A stretch of DNA of 64,000 bases from Embiotoca jacksoni (GCA_022577435.1 JAKOON010000019.1:1096501-1160500); one strand, 5' to 3'. Numbered from the stretch's first letter, positions 44,116 to 58,100 are shown. Made by a program: numbers and translations. The notes: generated from the sequence alone by a model not told the origin.

Positions 44116-45070
44116 ACCCCCAACGGAGAAACGGTCTCCGTGACTCAGCTCCCAGAGGCGTCTGCGAGTAGAAGTGAGAGGAAGAAAAGTGCCTGCTGTT
44201 CTGGGAAAGATAGAAAAAAAAAAAAGAGAGAAGGGGAAAATATCTGAGCATGGGTTATGTTGTCATTCACTGCTTTTTTCCTGAGAGGAAATGAACACAT
44301 TGCAAAGAATACATTATTCTTATTTAGAGATAATTGTAAAAAGATGCTTGAAAAAGAGAATAACTATTTAAATGTTCACCATTAGGTGGTATTATAGCGT
44401 TTTAGAGTAATTACAAAAATAACATTAAATCCAGGATTCCCATGTTTTAATATGACCACAAATACTCGGAGTTACCATCATGAGCTCATTTACTATAAAG
44501 GGATGGAAAACAACCCTTACATGCAGTATCATGCAAGCCCTCCTTGAACTTCACTCGAGGATATTTTCTGAGACACACTGTGACCATGAATTTATTTAAT
44601 TACTATTTTATTTTCTCATTTTTGCAGTAAACTTTGGTTAATTTCCATTTTCAAACATTGCTCTGTTAAGGTCCTCCTTTTGCCTCTTGTAGCTGACCTT
44701 AATTTAACATTTGTTTTCTTTTTTCAATGGCCATGAATGAACTTTCATGCTCTACTTTGGTCAGGGTCACACTAAAGCTTTCATAATTGAGGTACAGCAA
44801 ATGCAATAAGTGTCGATATACGCTGGTGACAATCTGGTGATGCTGCAATGGGTATAAACATCTAAAGTTTACCAGATGAAAAGTCATAAAGTCCTTAAAC
44901 TCTTAATATTGCTTTCAAATATTATGGCAACATGTCATTAGATGAGATTAGAGACATTTTGTGAAGTTGAGTTGTGACAATTTCTTGTGAAATTTACATT
45001 CTGGGTTGAAAGAGGAATACTGAAAGAGGAAAGTTAGAGGGTCAGGAGTCTGCGAACTGATAATTTTCCT

Positions 45071-45226
45071 CAATAAATAAATTACCAAGTCAAATATTTT
45101 CATGTTATTTGTTTAACTGGGTTTTCTTCATCCATTTGTGTGACAATCTGATGACGTTTTAGATCATATTCAGGCAGCAATATAGAAAATTCTGAAGTGT
45201 TCACAAACTTTCAAGCACCACTTTAT
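45071..45226. mobile_element. Tc1/mariner-like transposon terminal relic
   Basis: It contains TGTGTGACAATCTGATGACG, an ATATAGAAAATTCTGAAG section and the end TTCACAAACTTTCAAGCACC. This closely resembles the inverted terminal region of Tc1-like elements in fish. No transposase frame or partner end was found, so it is a solo fragment. Confidence 0.6.
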
Positions 45227-45339
45227 GTTTTGATGGGTTTGCACCCTGTACAGTAACAGTGAGAACAAGTTCCTGTGGAGATGGATCAACGCAATATCAG
45301 TTTGCAGCTTCTGTCTTGAGCTCAGATGACATTGTGATT

Positions 45340-45680
45340 GCACCAGCCGGAATGAGTTTACTCTGATGGGTAGCAGCGCGAACCCAAAGAATGAGTTGAA
45401 GAGTCAGCCATCTGGCAGGACTCCAGAATAGACCAACTGCTTCTCCCCATCAAGATAATCCAGTTGTGGTGGAGTGGTTCGGGTGGAGGGCACACTCCAA
45501 AAGAAAAAACCTCTGCATTACTTATCTCATGTGACCATGGGAAGTAATGAGATTGCCTAGTAGAAGCTGGGGGACATTTCTGGGGAGAAAAATGTCCAAG
45601 TTTTGTAACCTGCTGCCATCACAGCCCAGACCTCAGATAAACATCATAAAAAAAGATGGATGGAGGGTCGGTGCAATGCG
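45340..45680 (+). mobile_element. non-LTR retrotransposon (LINE) 3' end relic
   Basis: Recognisable in order are a GGAATGAGTTT...CTGATGGGTAGC section, CTGCTTCTCCCCATCAAGAT, GTGGTGGAGTGGTTCGG, GTAGAAGCTGGGGGACATTT, CTGCTGCCATCACAGCCCAG, ACCTCAGATAA and a final AAAGATGGATGGA. This matches the C-terminal reverse-transcriptase region and 3' tail of a common fish LINE. It is riddled with changes and not coding. Confidence 0.6.
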
Positions 45681-46510
45681 AAAGGTCAACAAGGATTTCT
45701 CCTTTGGGCATCACAAAACTTACAGCAAAGTTCAGGTTGTTAAGTTTTGTTATTAGCCAAGTCACTTTAGGGGAAAACTCAAACCGGACTGTGTTGCTAG
45801 AAGAAACATCAAGAGGTCATAATAATGTATCTTCTGAGAAACATGAACAATTCATACCTCCTTTAAAGGCATTGCCTTTGGATAAACAAATTTACAAGCT
45901 GATGAGCTCCCATTTGAGAAAATTTAACGGTGGGGGAACAGGGTACAATTTTGTTTTTGGTTTCAATTATTCTGCAAAGAAAACAATTACATTTGAACTT
46001 GTCTCAACAACATGGCTCATTGAAAGCAGCAGTCTGAACCCACACTTTTGAAATAAGGCTTTGTGTTGTTCCTATAGACTGAGAAAACAGTCCTAACTCC
46101 ATCCATATGCTGCAGTTAACAAGTAGAAAGCAGCCAGAGGAATGAAACTACAGCAGCTGTTCCATGTGTCCCTCACTGGTCATTCGGAGGCACTTTACAG
46201 CTTCACACTGAAGTCGTTGTCAAAACTCTCGGTGGAACATGTTAGTTTAAGGTTACAAAACATACAGCGGATTACAACTCGGTGCGTCAACTTGCCGTTT
46301 CCACGACAATCTTCAAAGCTGTCACCGGGATAAAATGCACTTGTATTTAAAAATATCAAAATATCTCTGGGAGAAATTTATCTGTGCGTCATTATCATAC
46401 ATAAACACCTAAAATTATAACATGAATCATTATGTTTCCTGTCTGTTCCATCTTCTGAACTCTCCCACAGAATGAGATGAGTAATTTGTTCCTCAGACTT
46501 TAAATGGGCA

Positions 46511-46526
46511 GGGGGGGGGGGGGGGG
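46511..46526 (+). repeat. G16 homopolymer
   Basis: Perfect run of sixteen G in AT-rich intergenic DNA; a common site of length error in assemblies. Confidence 0.95.
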
Positions 46527-48420
46527 CATGCTGGAGGTGCTGCAAAGACGGATGGTCTTCATCTGTGTGGGAGGGACATTCCAAGTGGATGATAGTGGAG
46601 GTTTAATAATCCTGCTCCTATCAGTGATGGATTTCACAGACCATCACTGTCTGCTGTTCACTGCTGTGCTGTTACGGAGAAACCGGATGAGAACTGAAGT
46701 CTCACCTCGTCCAGCCTCCCTCTGTTCCCCCCAAGAAACATACGTCTGCACCAAATAAAGTGTAATGGCAGTTGGTCCTGTTTTGAATCTAAGAGATTGA
46801 CAATGTTTAGTTTGATGTGAAACAGATCTGCTGCATGTGTTCTGAAGAGGTGAAACACAACCTATTATGTCCATGCTTACATTTTTTGTGTATAAAAAAA
46901 ACATCGAAACGATTTTGTGATTGCAGTAGTGAAAAAGAAGTTGGGGAAAAACACATAAATGATATTTTCTGAAATAAACAATCCTCTACTGCTCCTACAT
47001 AGTTACAACTGAATAGATCAAGTTGCTGAATCGGGGGAGGAGCTAGAAGGTCAGTTAGTGTATTGTAATCATAATGCTACTTGTCCATCAGTTCATCAGA
47101 TATTGTTTTGTTTGGCTCCAGACAAAATAAGTCTGATTCATGATGCTCTTTCCTTGTCTTATTTGGATATGAGGTGAACAGAAACAGGAAAAACACTGCA
47201 TAATATCCACATAATCTACTCTAACTACTGCAATTAGAGCCGGGTGTTTTTCAAACGAGATTAATCATTAATCTTTATTGGTCCAATAAATCTTCATCTG
47301 AACAATAAGGGTCTTTTCTTTACATGGTTTTATAGTTTGGAAAGACAACCCAGTTCTAGAGAAGCACAGATGGAGAAGTCTGTTAAGATTATTTTAGTTA
47401 TGGGAATAAGAAACTAAAGATTAATCAGAACCAGTTTGATAAATAAGATCCTGCTGTTGTTTAATATAAAACTGACAAATATTTTATCTTTTTACAACTA
47501 ATGATAACAAAGCCTTCAGTGCAGCCTGGTGTTTCTCTTCACTTTGTCTCACAACGTTAAGCACGGTGCTTGATTTTTTAATAAATCATATGCTGACATT
47601 TTTTCATGATTCTTGGAAAAACCCTGCATAGTAATCTAATGGAAATTCAATCACTGGTTAAATGGATGGAGGCTGAGAGCTCCGTCATTTTTACTGGCAG
47701 TTTGACCATTGAGTTAATCAAATTTTCTGGTAAACTTTTTTTGCACTGCTGCTAAATTAAATAGTCAAATCACTGTTCATGCTGTATTTAGAATGAATCA
47801 TGAATAGGACGTTTTGATGTCTGAAGTTTGTAATTTGGGCCTCATGTTCAACCATAGATGTCAGCTGACTGGTGATTAAGAGACTGTTTTGGCAGTCAGG
47901 CAGTTTTGGTTTTACCCTCAAAAGTGGCACCACTCAACTAAATATTATACATTAAGAAGGATGACATTGAAGTTTCTGCCACATTTGGAAAACTTCACAG
48001 AGTGTGGAACCACATTACCAATAGCAGTGATGTTCTTTAAGTCAACGTTACTCTGCTTTAATTCGTTCACAGAAAGTCAGATGAAAATAAATGTCAGTGA
48101 AAGTATGTAACCAAAGTCTTATAAAGGGCATTCGGTTGCTCAACTGTTGTCCCGAAACTAAAACAAATCACTGTGATACACTAGTGACCTGGGGGATAAA
48201 TTATTTCATCACCATAAAAGCACACACTGTATTTAATGTTGAGTCATGCTCTCATACGCTGTCCTTCTGCAGGAAAAAAAATCAATAAAGCACAAAAATT
48301 ATAAAAATCCACAAGTGAAAATAGTCACAAATAAACACACGATTTACTTCCATTTATCTTCAGCAAACCAAAGCTGGAACTATCAGTCATTCATGGACAC
48401 ACATTCACATCCATAAGGTT

Positions 48421-48475
48421 TGACCCGCTATTGACCCACTATTGACCCACTATTGACCCACTATCGACCCGCTAT
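48421..48475. repeat. 11-bp tandem repeat x5 (TGACCCRCTAT)
   Basis: Five head-to-tail 11-bp units: TGACCCGCTAT, three copies of TGACCCACTAT, then CGACCCGCTAT. On the minus strand each intact unit carries GGGTCA followed by five bases, the DR5 arrangement of nuclear-receptor half-sites. It lies about 10.4 kb after the col12a1 polyadenylation signal. Confidence 0.95.
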
Positions 48476-49699
48476 TTGCATTCCATTTTTAAAGATTTGT
48501 CACTGAGTTGCACAGACAAGGAAGAGAGACAAGCTGACACCTTTGTTCTACACTGATTTATTTCAACACCCTCAAGGTTCTTTTATAGTCGAGCTTCTGT
48601 CTTGAATTATGTGACTTTTAACAGGACAGTTCCACATTGACTGCATACTGTCAGTGTGGCTGTGATATGTTGTAGACTAAAGCTTTTACTGTAAGATAAA
48701 ACCCACCTTCCTTCCATCTTCAAACCCCTCAGGCCCTCCCATTGTTCTCTCAATGTCCATCTTTTTTTTATTCTGTACATCTTTGTATTACTTAGCTTTG
48801 GGCCAAACTGTACTGTAGTTGGGGATTTGTTTAGGTTCATGGGGCTTACACTGGTCTGTGTATACATTTTGACTTCATACAAACTTTCCTCTGCTCAGGC
48901 TTAAGTTACAGGCAGGGGATACCACAGACTCCCAACAGTGGAGGCTATTTTCTTGTCTGCAAGCCTTCTGAGCTGTTTTTATTGCAGTTTCATCTCCTGT
49001 TACACAACTTGCCAGCTGAAACTGATCCTGACTCATTTAACTTGTCCTGGTGACTTAGTGGTTGAAGGTGTACGAGTCTACAGAATGTATCATGTGTCCT
49101 TTCAACCTTTCTAATAACTGGTGAAAAAAATCTTAACCACTAATTATTTTTATACAGAAATCATAATGTTCATGTAGAAGCAAGAGGCTGTGATCTGTGG
49201 TTCGGTAACTTGGCACGAGCAGATTCTTGGTTCTGACCCTCTTCCTTTTTTTTGTGGTGTTTTTTAGGCCTTTTAGCTGCTACTTGAAGGCAGTAAAATA
49301 TCATTTGCAGCTATGACTTGATGCTGTATTGTTCTCATGAGCCAAAAAAAAGAAGAAAAAAGCCTGAGATGTGAAAAAGTAATCAGGAAGCTTGAAGCTG
49401 CATGTTACCACTGCTGTCAAGTCCAATTCTTCAACTGCCAGTCTTTAGCAAAGTGCATGTTATATGTAGTTGTAGAAATAGTACAGGTTATGTTTATTTG
49501 CATTATTCTCAAGAGTTTCATAAAAACATGAATAATGTTCTCACGTATTAAGACACATAACATGAAGGAACAGTAAAGACAACAAACTGGAGGCAGTTAA
49601 AACCTCTGAAGCTCATTAATATTCTGGATCTTGTTTGACAATTTTGTTTGTATGACTTCATGGGTTTAAACGAACAAAACGCATGTTATTTCAAGTCGA

Positions 49700-49880
49700 G
49701 GCTCTGGTAGGCGTTGAGTAGAGACAGGCTATTGTTTTCTGTCCTTATAAAGCTAAGCGAACCATCAGCTAACCACAGCTTCATATTTACATCACAGCCA
49801 AAAGCATCAATTTTCTCATCTATTTCTGGGCATGAAAATGAATAAGTGTATTTCAAAAAAATGTCAAACTGTTCCTTTGA
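49700..49880 (-). repeat. dispersed teleost repeat, reverse copy
   Basis: Contains CAGCTAACCACAGCTTCATA, then GAATAAGTGTATTTC and ATGTCAAACTGTTCCTTTGA. This is the reverse orientation of the family at 39488-39655 and 40365-40475, apparently near its full end. Confidence 0.6.
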
Positions 49881-51339
49881 ATGAAATGTTTTGTATATGT
49901 CGTGCAGTACAACTAAAGATGCTGCCAGTTTCAAAACAGCAATTACGTTAAACGAGGCTGCGTGTTGGAGTTTCAATGTCAGCCAGAACATTACAAACTT
50001 GGCCTTGAGCTCTGGTCCTGGTCACATCGGAGACGAGCAGCACTGCAGCGCTCAACACATGGCAGTCCTTCCTGTTCATCATTCACGTAGATATTTACTG
50101 CACCTATCTATGAACACACACCTCTCCCCATGTGCTCTCCATTAGCCAATGCTAGCTGCAGTATTTCAATGATGAGGTCCACACAGGTTTCAGCAGATGT
50201 CTTTGGTTTTGTTTCTTTGCTTTGTCCACCCTGCGAGAGTTTAATGTGTACAACAACTTGGATTCAATTGGTAAGAGTGCGGTAGAAGTGCACAGCGTTT
50301 CCTCCCCCTTTGGTCAATTTCTCCAAACAGTTAGATAATAATCGCTCTGAGACTGATGATGGAAGTCGGCGATAGACTCTCGCGTGATACGAAGGTAGTT
50401 CCAGGCTAACCCTGGGGATGCCTCCAAGGTAACCAGCCTTCCATATAATTTGACCAAAAAACACCTGCAGACCGCATGGTTTGGGTGATTTCCTTTTCCT
50501 GATTAAAAACGTATCATGATTAAATGTTCTGACTTTCCCATAGCACTTTATTCTTTTTCCAAAAAAGAAACCATGGCGTCATAAAGTCGGAGAGAATGAT
50601 CCTCTGCTGTTGAAGCTGTCATTTCGCAGCTTTGAGAGACGACCTTGGGCCTCTTCCATGAGTAACTGCAGTGACTACAGCAGACCATTAGCAGGGTCTG
50701 CACAAAGTAGATTTTACATGATGATAAAATGGAGAAGGAAGGGAAGAGCATGACATCCACTTATCCAACCAAAACTTCCTCTCTGTCTTACATTACAATG
50801 AACTTTTGCAGGTTGTATAAGGAGGCTTGTATAAGAGATGCTGATCTATCAAAGGTCACTAGGACACGTTAACACCAACATCCAGGTTCTTAAAATACCT
50901 TAAAATATATCCTGATAATAAAATGGATCTTAATATAATATTTGATAGGCAGGTAATTGTGAACAAATGTTAGGATTTTATTCTAATGTCAAGATTTATA
51001 GGTTACGTTAGTTACCTGGCAGTAATTTGAGAGAACATTAAGGATCATTTTCCGAGAAATTATTTTAGTAGCAAAGATTGATGTTAAACAGTAAAAAAAA
51101 ACCCTAAAACAATAAATCCACTGTTATGACTCACACTGATCCCTGAGGAGTGCGACCATTCACGAAATGTCTACTGTAAGTTGGAAATGAGCTGAGATGA
51201 GGTCCTTGGATGGAGTGAACTGCGCACACAACCTTAACCTCTGTGAGAACAAGTTTATTATTATTGATTTGTGCAGCTGCTTTCTTTGGATACTGTATAT
51301 CAAGATTGGTTTGTCTGCGAGTCAAAGCTGAGAGTTTAC

Positions 51340-51590
51340 GGCAGGGTCCTTCTGCTAGTGCGTCATGAGGTGGACTTCCACCGAAGTACGAGATCCCCTG
51401 GCTGCCAGCCACACTGTTTGGGCCACGAAGGCCAAGTTTATGATGGCGGCCACTGAGACACTGCTCATGGCGGTACGGTGCTGCCTCCAAGTGACTCGTG
51501 AGTCAGAGCCAGTGAATGTGTAGGTGTGAGAGTGGGAGAGTTCTCGTCTCTGCACTGTTGACCAGCCTTGCTGCCTCAAAACCTCCCGGG
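51340..51590. other. GC-rich block, possible decayed gene or conserved element
   Basis: It is clearly richer in GC and CpG than its surroundings. On the minus strand an open frame contains VAAIINLAFVAQTVWLAARG and stops soon after; overlapping frames are open on both strands. I recognise no family and no splice structure. Confidence 0.3.
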
Positions 51591-54500
51591 ATCATTAAAG
51601 CCTCAGCTATGGCTTGAAGTGATAAATGAACTAAAACACAGTAAAGTACCATCGCTATCTGTGTCATTTCTGGATTGCAAAACATGTCTGCAGATTCTCC
51701 AGATGTCTTATCTGCAAGTGTCGGAGTGAAAGTTGCTGTAATATCACAAGTTTGATTCCAGACCACATCACCTCAGAAAGGAGAAAACAAAAATGCTAAA
51801 ATAAATCAAATGGTTTTGTTTTTGTCAGTTTCCTGTTCTGTCCTAACTGTATACATGCTGCATGCAGCAGTACATACTTTATAGGGGCCGTTTCTTCCTT
51901 CCACACCAACCTCACCTACTCCAAGTTCCCCAATCTGCTCACCTGCACCCACTCGGCCAATCAGACATATGCTGCCTTAAAATGGAACTCTTAATTAAGT
52001 TATGAAGACAACCTCTCTACGACTAAAATTTAAATATATTCGCTTAACATCCAACAAAAAAGGAGTAGCTTTAGCTTTAGCCTGTCTGTAAGGCTGCACT
52101 GGTCTAATGTGCCACGTCTGTTATCATTCATCACAAAAAATGAAGGCTTTACATGTGACACATACAAGTGTTGGGCTGTTTTGCTGATCAGCAGTTTTGG
52201 TTGGAAACTTCAGTGTGTTTGGAAAGTAAAGCTGAAAGCTCCCCAGTGCAAATAGTGATGCAGGTTTTAACATCAGGTGACTTCAGTGCATCCATAATAA
52301 AATCTGCTGTTCTAAACTGTCGAGCCAATTCAATCAAATCAAATTATTTCCACAAGCTGCTTGACAAGGCTGAATTGTGTTTCTTAATCTAGCTGATGAT
52401 TCAGCTGATTATGTTTTACAGTCCAAGTAAAGCAGCAAATGCAGTCTTTAAATGATTCCACTGTGGACCAGTGTTGAGAAGACGGTACGGTACACACTCT
52501 GAATAACATGACAGACAAACAGTTTACCTGAGACTGAAGCCGCCCAGCCAGGAAAAACCAAGAGACACAACATTTTGAAGGTAGTGTTAATACCCTGAGT
52601 CTTTTCTGTCTGTCACTAAGCCAAATAACAACCAGTCAGGCCAGCAGAGATGTTTTCATCTCTTCACCTTCGTCTCAGGACTTCATTTAACAGGATTCTG
52701 GGTCAAATGTCTACTTTCTGTTAAAAAGAGGTGGCCGTGAAAAGTCTCCGTTGGCGCTCCACAGACTTTTTACACCTTTAAGTTATTATTGATTTATTTA
52801 TTCATGGCCTGGACTTCTGCCATGTCTGCTGTGAAGTATGTACAGAAAATGGGATCCTTGTCTGTGTAGTCAGGAACTGTCGGCTTCAATTAGAAATGTT
52901 CAAACCGTAGCCGGACCTTTTTCCAATGTTTGCTCTTCATCCACTCACATTTTCCATCTGCTATGAAAGTTTAAGTTCCAACGTTTGGGAGCAGAGAGTT
53001 CTTTCTTTTGGGTCTTTTAAAACAAAAATTAAAGGTAAAAATGGCCAGAAAATCAGTCAGTTGATATAAAAGTGCTATATACACTTTTGCATCTCACATT
53101 TTAGCCTGTAGAGTATCGACACGTCAACAACTAATTCTAAACCTCCATGAAGCTTGATTGCTTTGAAGTGTAAGTTTTTTAGGGATATTGTTAAAAAGGC
53201 AACACATTTTTATTGCTTCATTAAAATTCAGATTTTTCTCAGCCTACATTTGCATTCATCTCCATAAAGCGCAGTTTTGTTCCTCACATTTTTACAGCAT
53301 CTGTCCCTTCTTTCCACCCTCTTAACACATCTCCTAAGTGACCATTTATGGATGCTTTGTAATTACCATCTATCGCATTTTGCATCAGAAGAAAATCATG
53401 AATCACTGGAAACTATTAAGAGGTGATCTGGTACATTTTCCACAATCATTCCAGTAAAACCTTTTGGGGGGGAGGACCAGAAATAGCAGAAGAGTGCAAA
53501 TTTCTTTGGCATCTCTCTTACAACATGATGTCAAACCAGACTGGGATGCTTGTATCATTTTGGGTTTCGGTTAAACACGGAACCAAATGAACTGTGGGCA
53601 GATTGGTCTTCATTCATTTTACTCCTTTCGGTGTCTTTAATTATCACTCTCATATGGAAAACACACACATAGCAAAGAGCTTGTTATTAATTCCAGCCTT
53701 GGTTTAGTTGTGTTGTAGGCAAATCTTACTTTGGTTCAAATTACACAATTCTGTCAGAGGCAATGGCAAAAGATATTTGCTGCATAAATATCCAAAGGCA
53801 GGATGATTCTTAATACTTTCAAGATGACACTGGTAGTTGAAGAAATATGCAGCTTTTAGAGGAAAAGCAAAAATAAAACCAAATTAGATTTTTGGAAGTT
53901 TAAACAAAGGATTCCCTTTGGTCTCTTCATGCTGTTATAACTTCAGTTGTAAATAATCGGATGTACTGTAGTGCCTGACGTGTACAGTAGATGATGGATG
54001 CTGTACTGAAATGTCTGGAACATGGCAACGATGCAAAGGAAGAGCAACAGATATTTCCTGTGGGCGATTATGTGCAAACCATCTCCTGGTAATGCAATAC
54101 CTCTGGACATTTGTTTTTTTCTTTCATAGAAAATTAAAAGGCTCACCACAGCATGATACCATAAACTACTAGGGTATAATACACACACTGCGTGTGACTG
54201 CCAGGAAGCAGGATTATACTTCTTTTTTATTTGAAACCGTAATGCTCTTGGTATTCTCCTTCCCAAATGAGCCGGAGCAACATTGAACAGAAGATCAGTG
54301 GAAGATCACATTCTTCCAAGCCAGTACCACTCAATGGCTGCACATAGAAGCAAGAGGCAACCAGAATTTTTTCCTAATTACTTTAAACCTCCTTTTGAGG
54401 GATGACGCAGACGGGGGATTGAGGTTGAGAAGAACAGGAGCTCCTGTATGCTTTTAGAAGAGGAAGGAAGACAGTAATTATTGTTCTTACTCTGAGATTT

Positions 54501-55089
54501 CAAAAGTCAGCTTTGTGCTTGTATGCTTTGTTCCTCCAGTAAAACAGACAGCACCTGTATAAATGGCCTTGTCATGTAATTAGTCCTATAAAACCATTAT
54601 TCACAAAGACTGAGGTTATCTGAGTTTATGACAGGCAGTTTATCATGAATATTTTAGATCTATCATGCACTTCTAAATATCTTTGAAGCTGATATAAACC
54701 ATTTTTGATATGAACAATGAATGAAATGTTAGATATAATAGGGTCGCCCTGATGATGAATTCACAAATAATTATTTGCTGACTCTGCAGTTCCCTTCAAC
54801 TCCACAGAGAGTTTTACCATCTTTCAGCTTATTCATTTGGTTTTCTGACCCGCAACTATGTTTTGGTTCACTGCTGTGACTTTCATAAACGTTTATTCCA
54901 GTAGCAGACAGCTGTTTTCATTTCAAACGTTCTCAAAAACGGATTATACATTATGTGCAGACAGACACACGTGAACAACGTGGAGCTACACGCAGCTTCA
55001 GAGTATTTAACTTTGTGCTTTTGCCTGTCATCCATCCTACGTCCCTGTTTTCCTTTCGTTCTCCCTTCGTATGGCTAGTTTTTCCCCAG

Positions 55090-55090
<1 letters not shown>

Positions 55091-55172
<82 letters not shown>
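55091..55172 (+). repeat. compound microsatellite (CT)8(GT)33
   Basis: CT repeats 55091-55106 are followed by GT repeats 55107-55172. The downstream sequence to about 55550 is CT-rich, with phrases like those in fish retrotransposon untranslated regions, but I cannot identify it. Confidence 0.95.
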
Positions 55173-55173
<1 letters not shown>

Positions 55174-58100
55174 TCATGGGCATGGCTATGCAGTTCCTGC
55201 CAACCTACCTGAACACCTGCAACTCATCACTTCATTTCTACAAGCCTCTGCAGTAGACTATTTAAACTCCATCTTTTCCAGATCGTTCAGTCTACTCGTG
55301 GTACCGACGGTTTGTCCAACTTTCCTCGTGCTTGCCTGAACTCCTTCTAAGACTGTGTTTGCCTGCGCATCAGTTCTATCATTCATTCTTGCCTGAAACA
55401 TCCACCTCAGTCAACAACCGCTGTTCCTGCTTCGGTCACCGCTCTCTCCTCTCTGCTTCCATCTCCTGCTCCTCCACACCAGCTACCATCTCCTAACTTG
55501 CTCCATGGATTAGCCAACCTCAGCAATACAAGCTTTCAAATACGCTGCCGTCTCCTTTGTGTATGGCTTTTGCGTCCTAAATTTTCACCACTGTCTTGAA
55601 TCTTTTACAAGTAGCTCTTTTATGATTTGAAGAAAATTAAAAGCAAAAAGTAACAGAACTTGTCTGGATGAAATAGAGAAGATCAACATATGTATGAGAT
55701 GGTCCACAAGCATGTTTCATCTTTGCAGAAAAATGTTTACATTCTAGGTGATAAAGATTATTTTGTACTGAGTCGTTTCAGAAAGTCTTTTTCTTAGCTG
55801 GGATATTTAAACAGTGGGAAACTTGTCCCAAAAGCAATTATAGGCCGTTCCAGGAGGAGTTAACAATCAGAGAACCTGCACCCATAGGACAGAGGAATCC
55901 TTTTTGTTTCGGTTCCAACACAGAGAATGAGAAGCATGACCAATTTTCTCTTTCTAAGCGCTGTCTGCCCATTAACCACAACCACAAAAGTGCCACTCAG
56001 CAACATGTGAGCCTCAGCAGTTGTAACTCGTACCCTGAGTTTAATGGTTACGGTGGCCACAGAGGTTATTCAACTGAACTGTCTGTGTTGGTGGTCTGAG
56101 CTCAATTCTTTGACCTCCTGACTCTCTCACCTTGTCGTACAGTTTGAGGTCATCACCATGAGGTCATCGTTACTAAACCGGATCTTTCTGCTCCTCTGAA
56201 CAGATACTGTAACAACAGAAAAACCTGGACAGAACACAACAGACTCGTACTAACTGGATCAGTTGACATCTGATCTTTCTGTTAAAGTGACCAGAATGAC
56301 AACCGTGCAATTATAGGTTTTGCAAAAATGTCAGCACCTCATTGTACTCACAATCTGTGACAAGCATAAAGAGTTTGCACTCATCAGCACTGGCGTCCGA
56401 GAAATCGTTTTAGTGCTGTACATGGCCTGAATGTCAGAGGCAGTAAAATCTAATACCTCCTCCTGTTATCGCTATTATGGAAGATTTCTGCGTATTGTAT
56501 TTGTGGTTTACATGCTTGAATGACTTAAATGACCAAATGTTTCATCTGCTCAGAAGCTGCAGGAGCTGTGTTCGAGCATCGGAGGCCGATTACTGTATCT
56601 GTCTGCACATGACATAATGTGTACATTCAGTGTGGTTTGTAGTCTGCTGGCTTTCAGTCAGCTGCAGTGTCGGGGAATGCTTCTCATTATCCCTCTTGTA
56701 AATAGCACATCCTGACTCACTGTTTAATTCAACATTAAGAAGGAGCGTGTAATGCTGAAAACAGGACGGATTGGTGTATTTGGGCTTTAGTCAAGGGCGA
56801 AGACAGTCAGCTTTTCTTGCCCTCGGTAGTCATTTGAGGAATGTAGCCTTGATACCTTCACTGAGATTTATGCAGCCTGGTGTTTGAAGGTTATCGGAGT
56901 ATCTGCTGTGCTGAAACCAAGGTTAAAGGTTTTTTTCTGCTCTCCCCGACTTTACTGATCCGTTACTGTGTTTGAGCAGTTTGTAATGACATGACGTGGC
57001 TACCTGATGTTGTCGTATTTTGTTCTTCTCTACTTTAAAGGGACTTAAACATTTCTCAGAACTCACTTCTAACATCTCCTAAAAAAAAAACAAGGCAAAA
57101 TTGAATCTTTGAATAATCTACGACAGTACGTGATTGATGTAGTCATTGATCAGTCAGCGTTCGACTTGTGATGCCCACAAGACAACGAGACCTCTCGTTT
57201 GTTAATAAGCAAACCACTGGTCATATCAGACTGGGGATGGCTGTCGACTCAAGAACTACTTTCATCAGCGGCGGGGCGCGGGATTATTGTGACCAACCAA
57301 ATCCAACTAAAATAAAATAAAAATAGAAAAAAACAAGCACATAAAATGTAGTAAAGATAAACAACAGTGGTCTCAGCAGTCCTGTAGGCATCACTTGGAA
57401 AGCAGAAACATACACAGTGAAGTAATGACCTGCCTCTCGAGCCTGCAGTAAAACAAAGCAGTTCTTAGTTAATCCAGCAGCTAACCAGCACCAATGCAGA
57501 ACCAGAACCAGAACCAGGTTTGTGTTGGTGGAAAGAGGATAAACGATGACAAATGGAGTGCAAATAATAGCTTAATGTGCAGCAGTAAACTAACAGCGAC
57601 AAACTCCTGGCCAACAGTCAGTCTCCAGAGCTTTAGAAAACTAAACTCAATTTTTAAAATGAAAAGACAAAATAAATACAGTAGTAACCCAAAGTACATG
57701 ATTAATTAGAGCTGGTGTTACTGCTGAAGGATGATTTCATGTGGTGAACGTGACGGTTTTCTTCAGTGACCTAATATTAGGCTTTAAGGCCTCATGGGAA
57801 CATAATGATTCATAACATACAGCAGTGTCTGTCCTCAGAAAGAAAATGAATGCAGCTCATACTGGGAGAGGATTAATAGCACCTGTTGCTGTGCTTCTTA
57901 TTGCAACTGATCTTCATTAAAATTCCTGAGTAATATAACATATTCCTTCTATTATATGACACAGCAAACACATGCATACAGCATTTCATTAGTCATCATC
58001 GTGCATTACCATTTAGCTCCACTATGATCAGCTTTCCATTTGTGCACAGCCTTATAACGTTTCATATTCCACTGATTCATTGACTCCAAACAATGCTTTT

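Larger units (their letters stand above)
44116..48420. other. intergenic, transposon relics and low-complexity DNA
   Basis: Apart from the Tc1-like and LINE relics and a G16 run, I see no gene. The open frame at 45656-46051 begins inside the LINE relic and has no recognised domain. Confidence 0.65.
48476..55080. other. intergenic
   Basis: AT-rich DNA with no supported gene. One repeat copy (49700-49880) and one GC-rich block (about 51340-51590) stand out and are listed separately. Confidence 0.65.

Noticed and set aside
45656..46051. 131-residue plus-strand open frame
   Set aside because: It begins inside the decayed LINE tail and shows no domain.
51131..51490. Decayed COX7A2-like copy on the minus strand
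   Set aside because: A few residues recall the family, but spacing and the transmembrane part do not match. Mammalian COX7A2 lies on the other (5') side of COL12A1.
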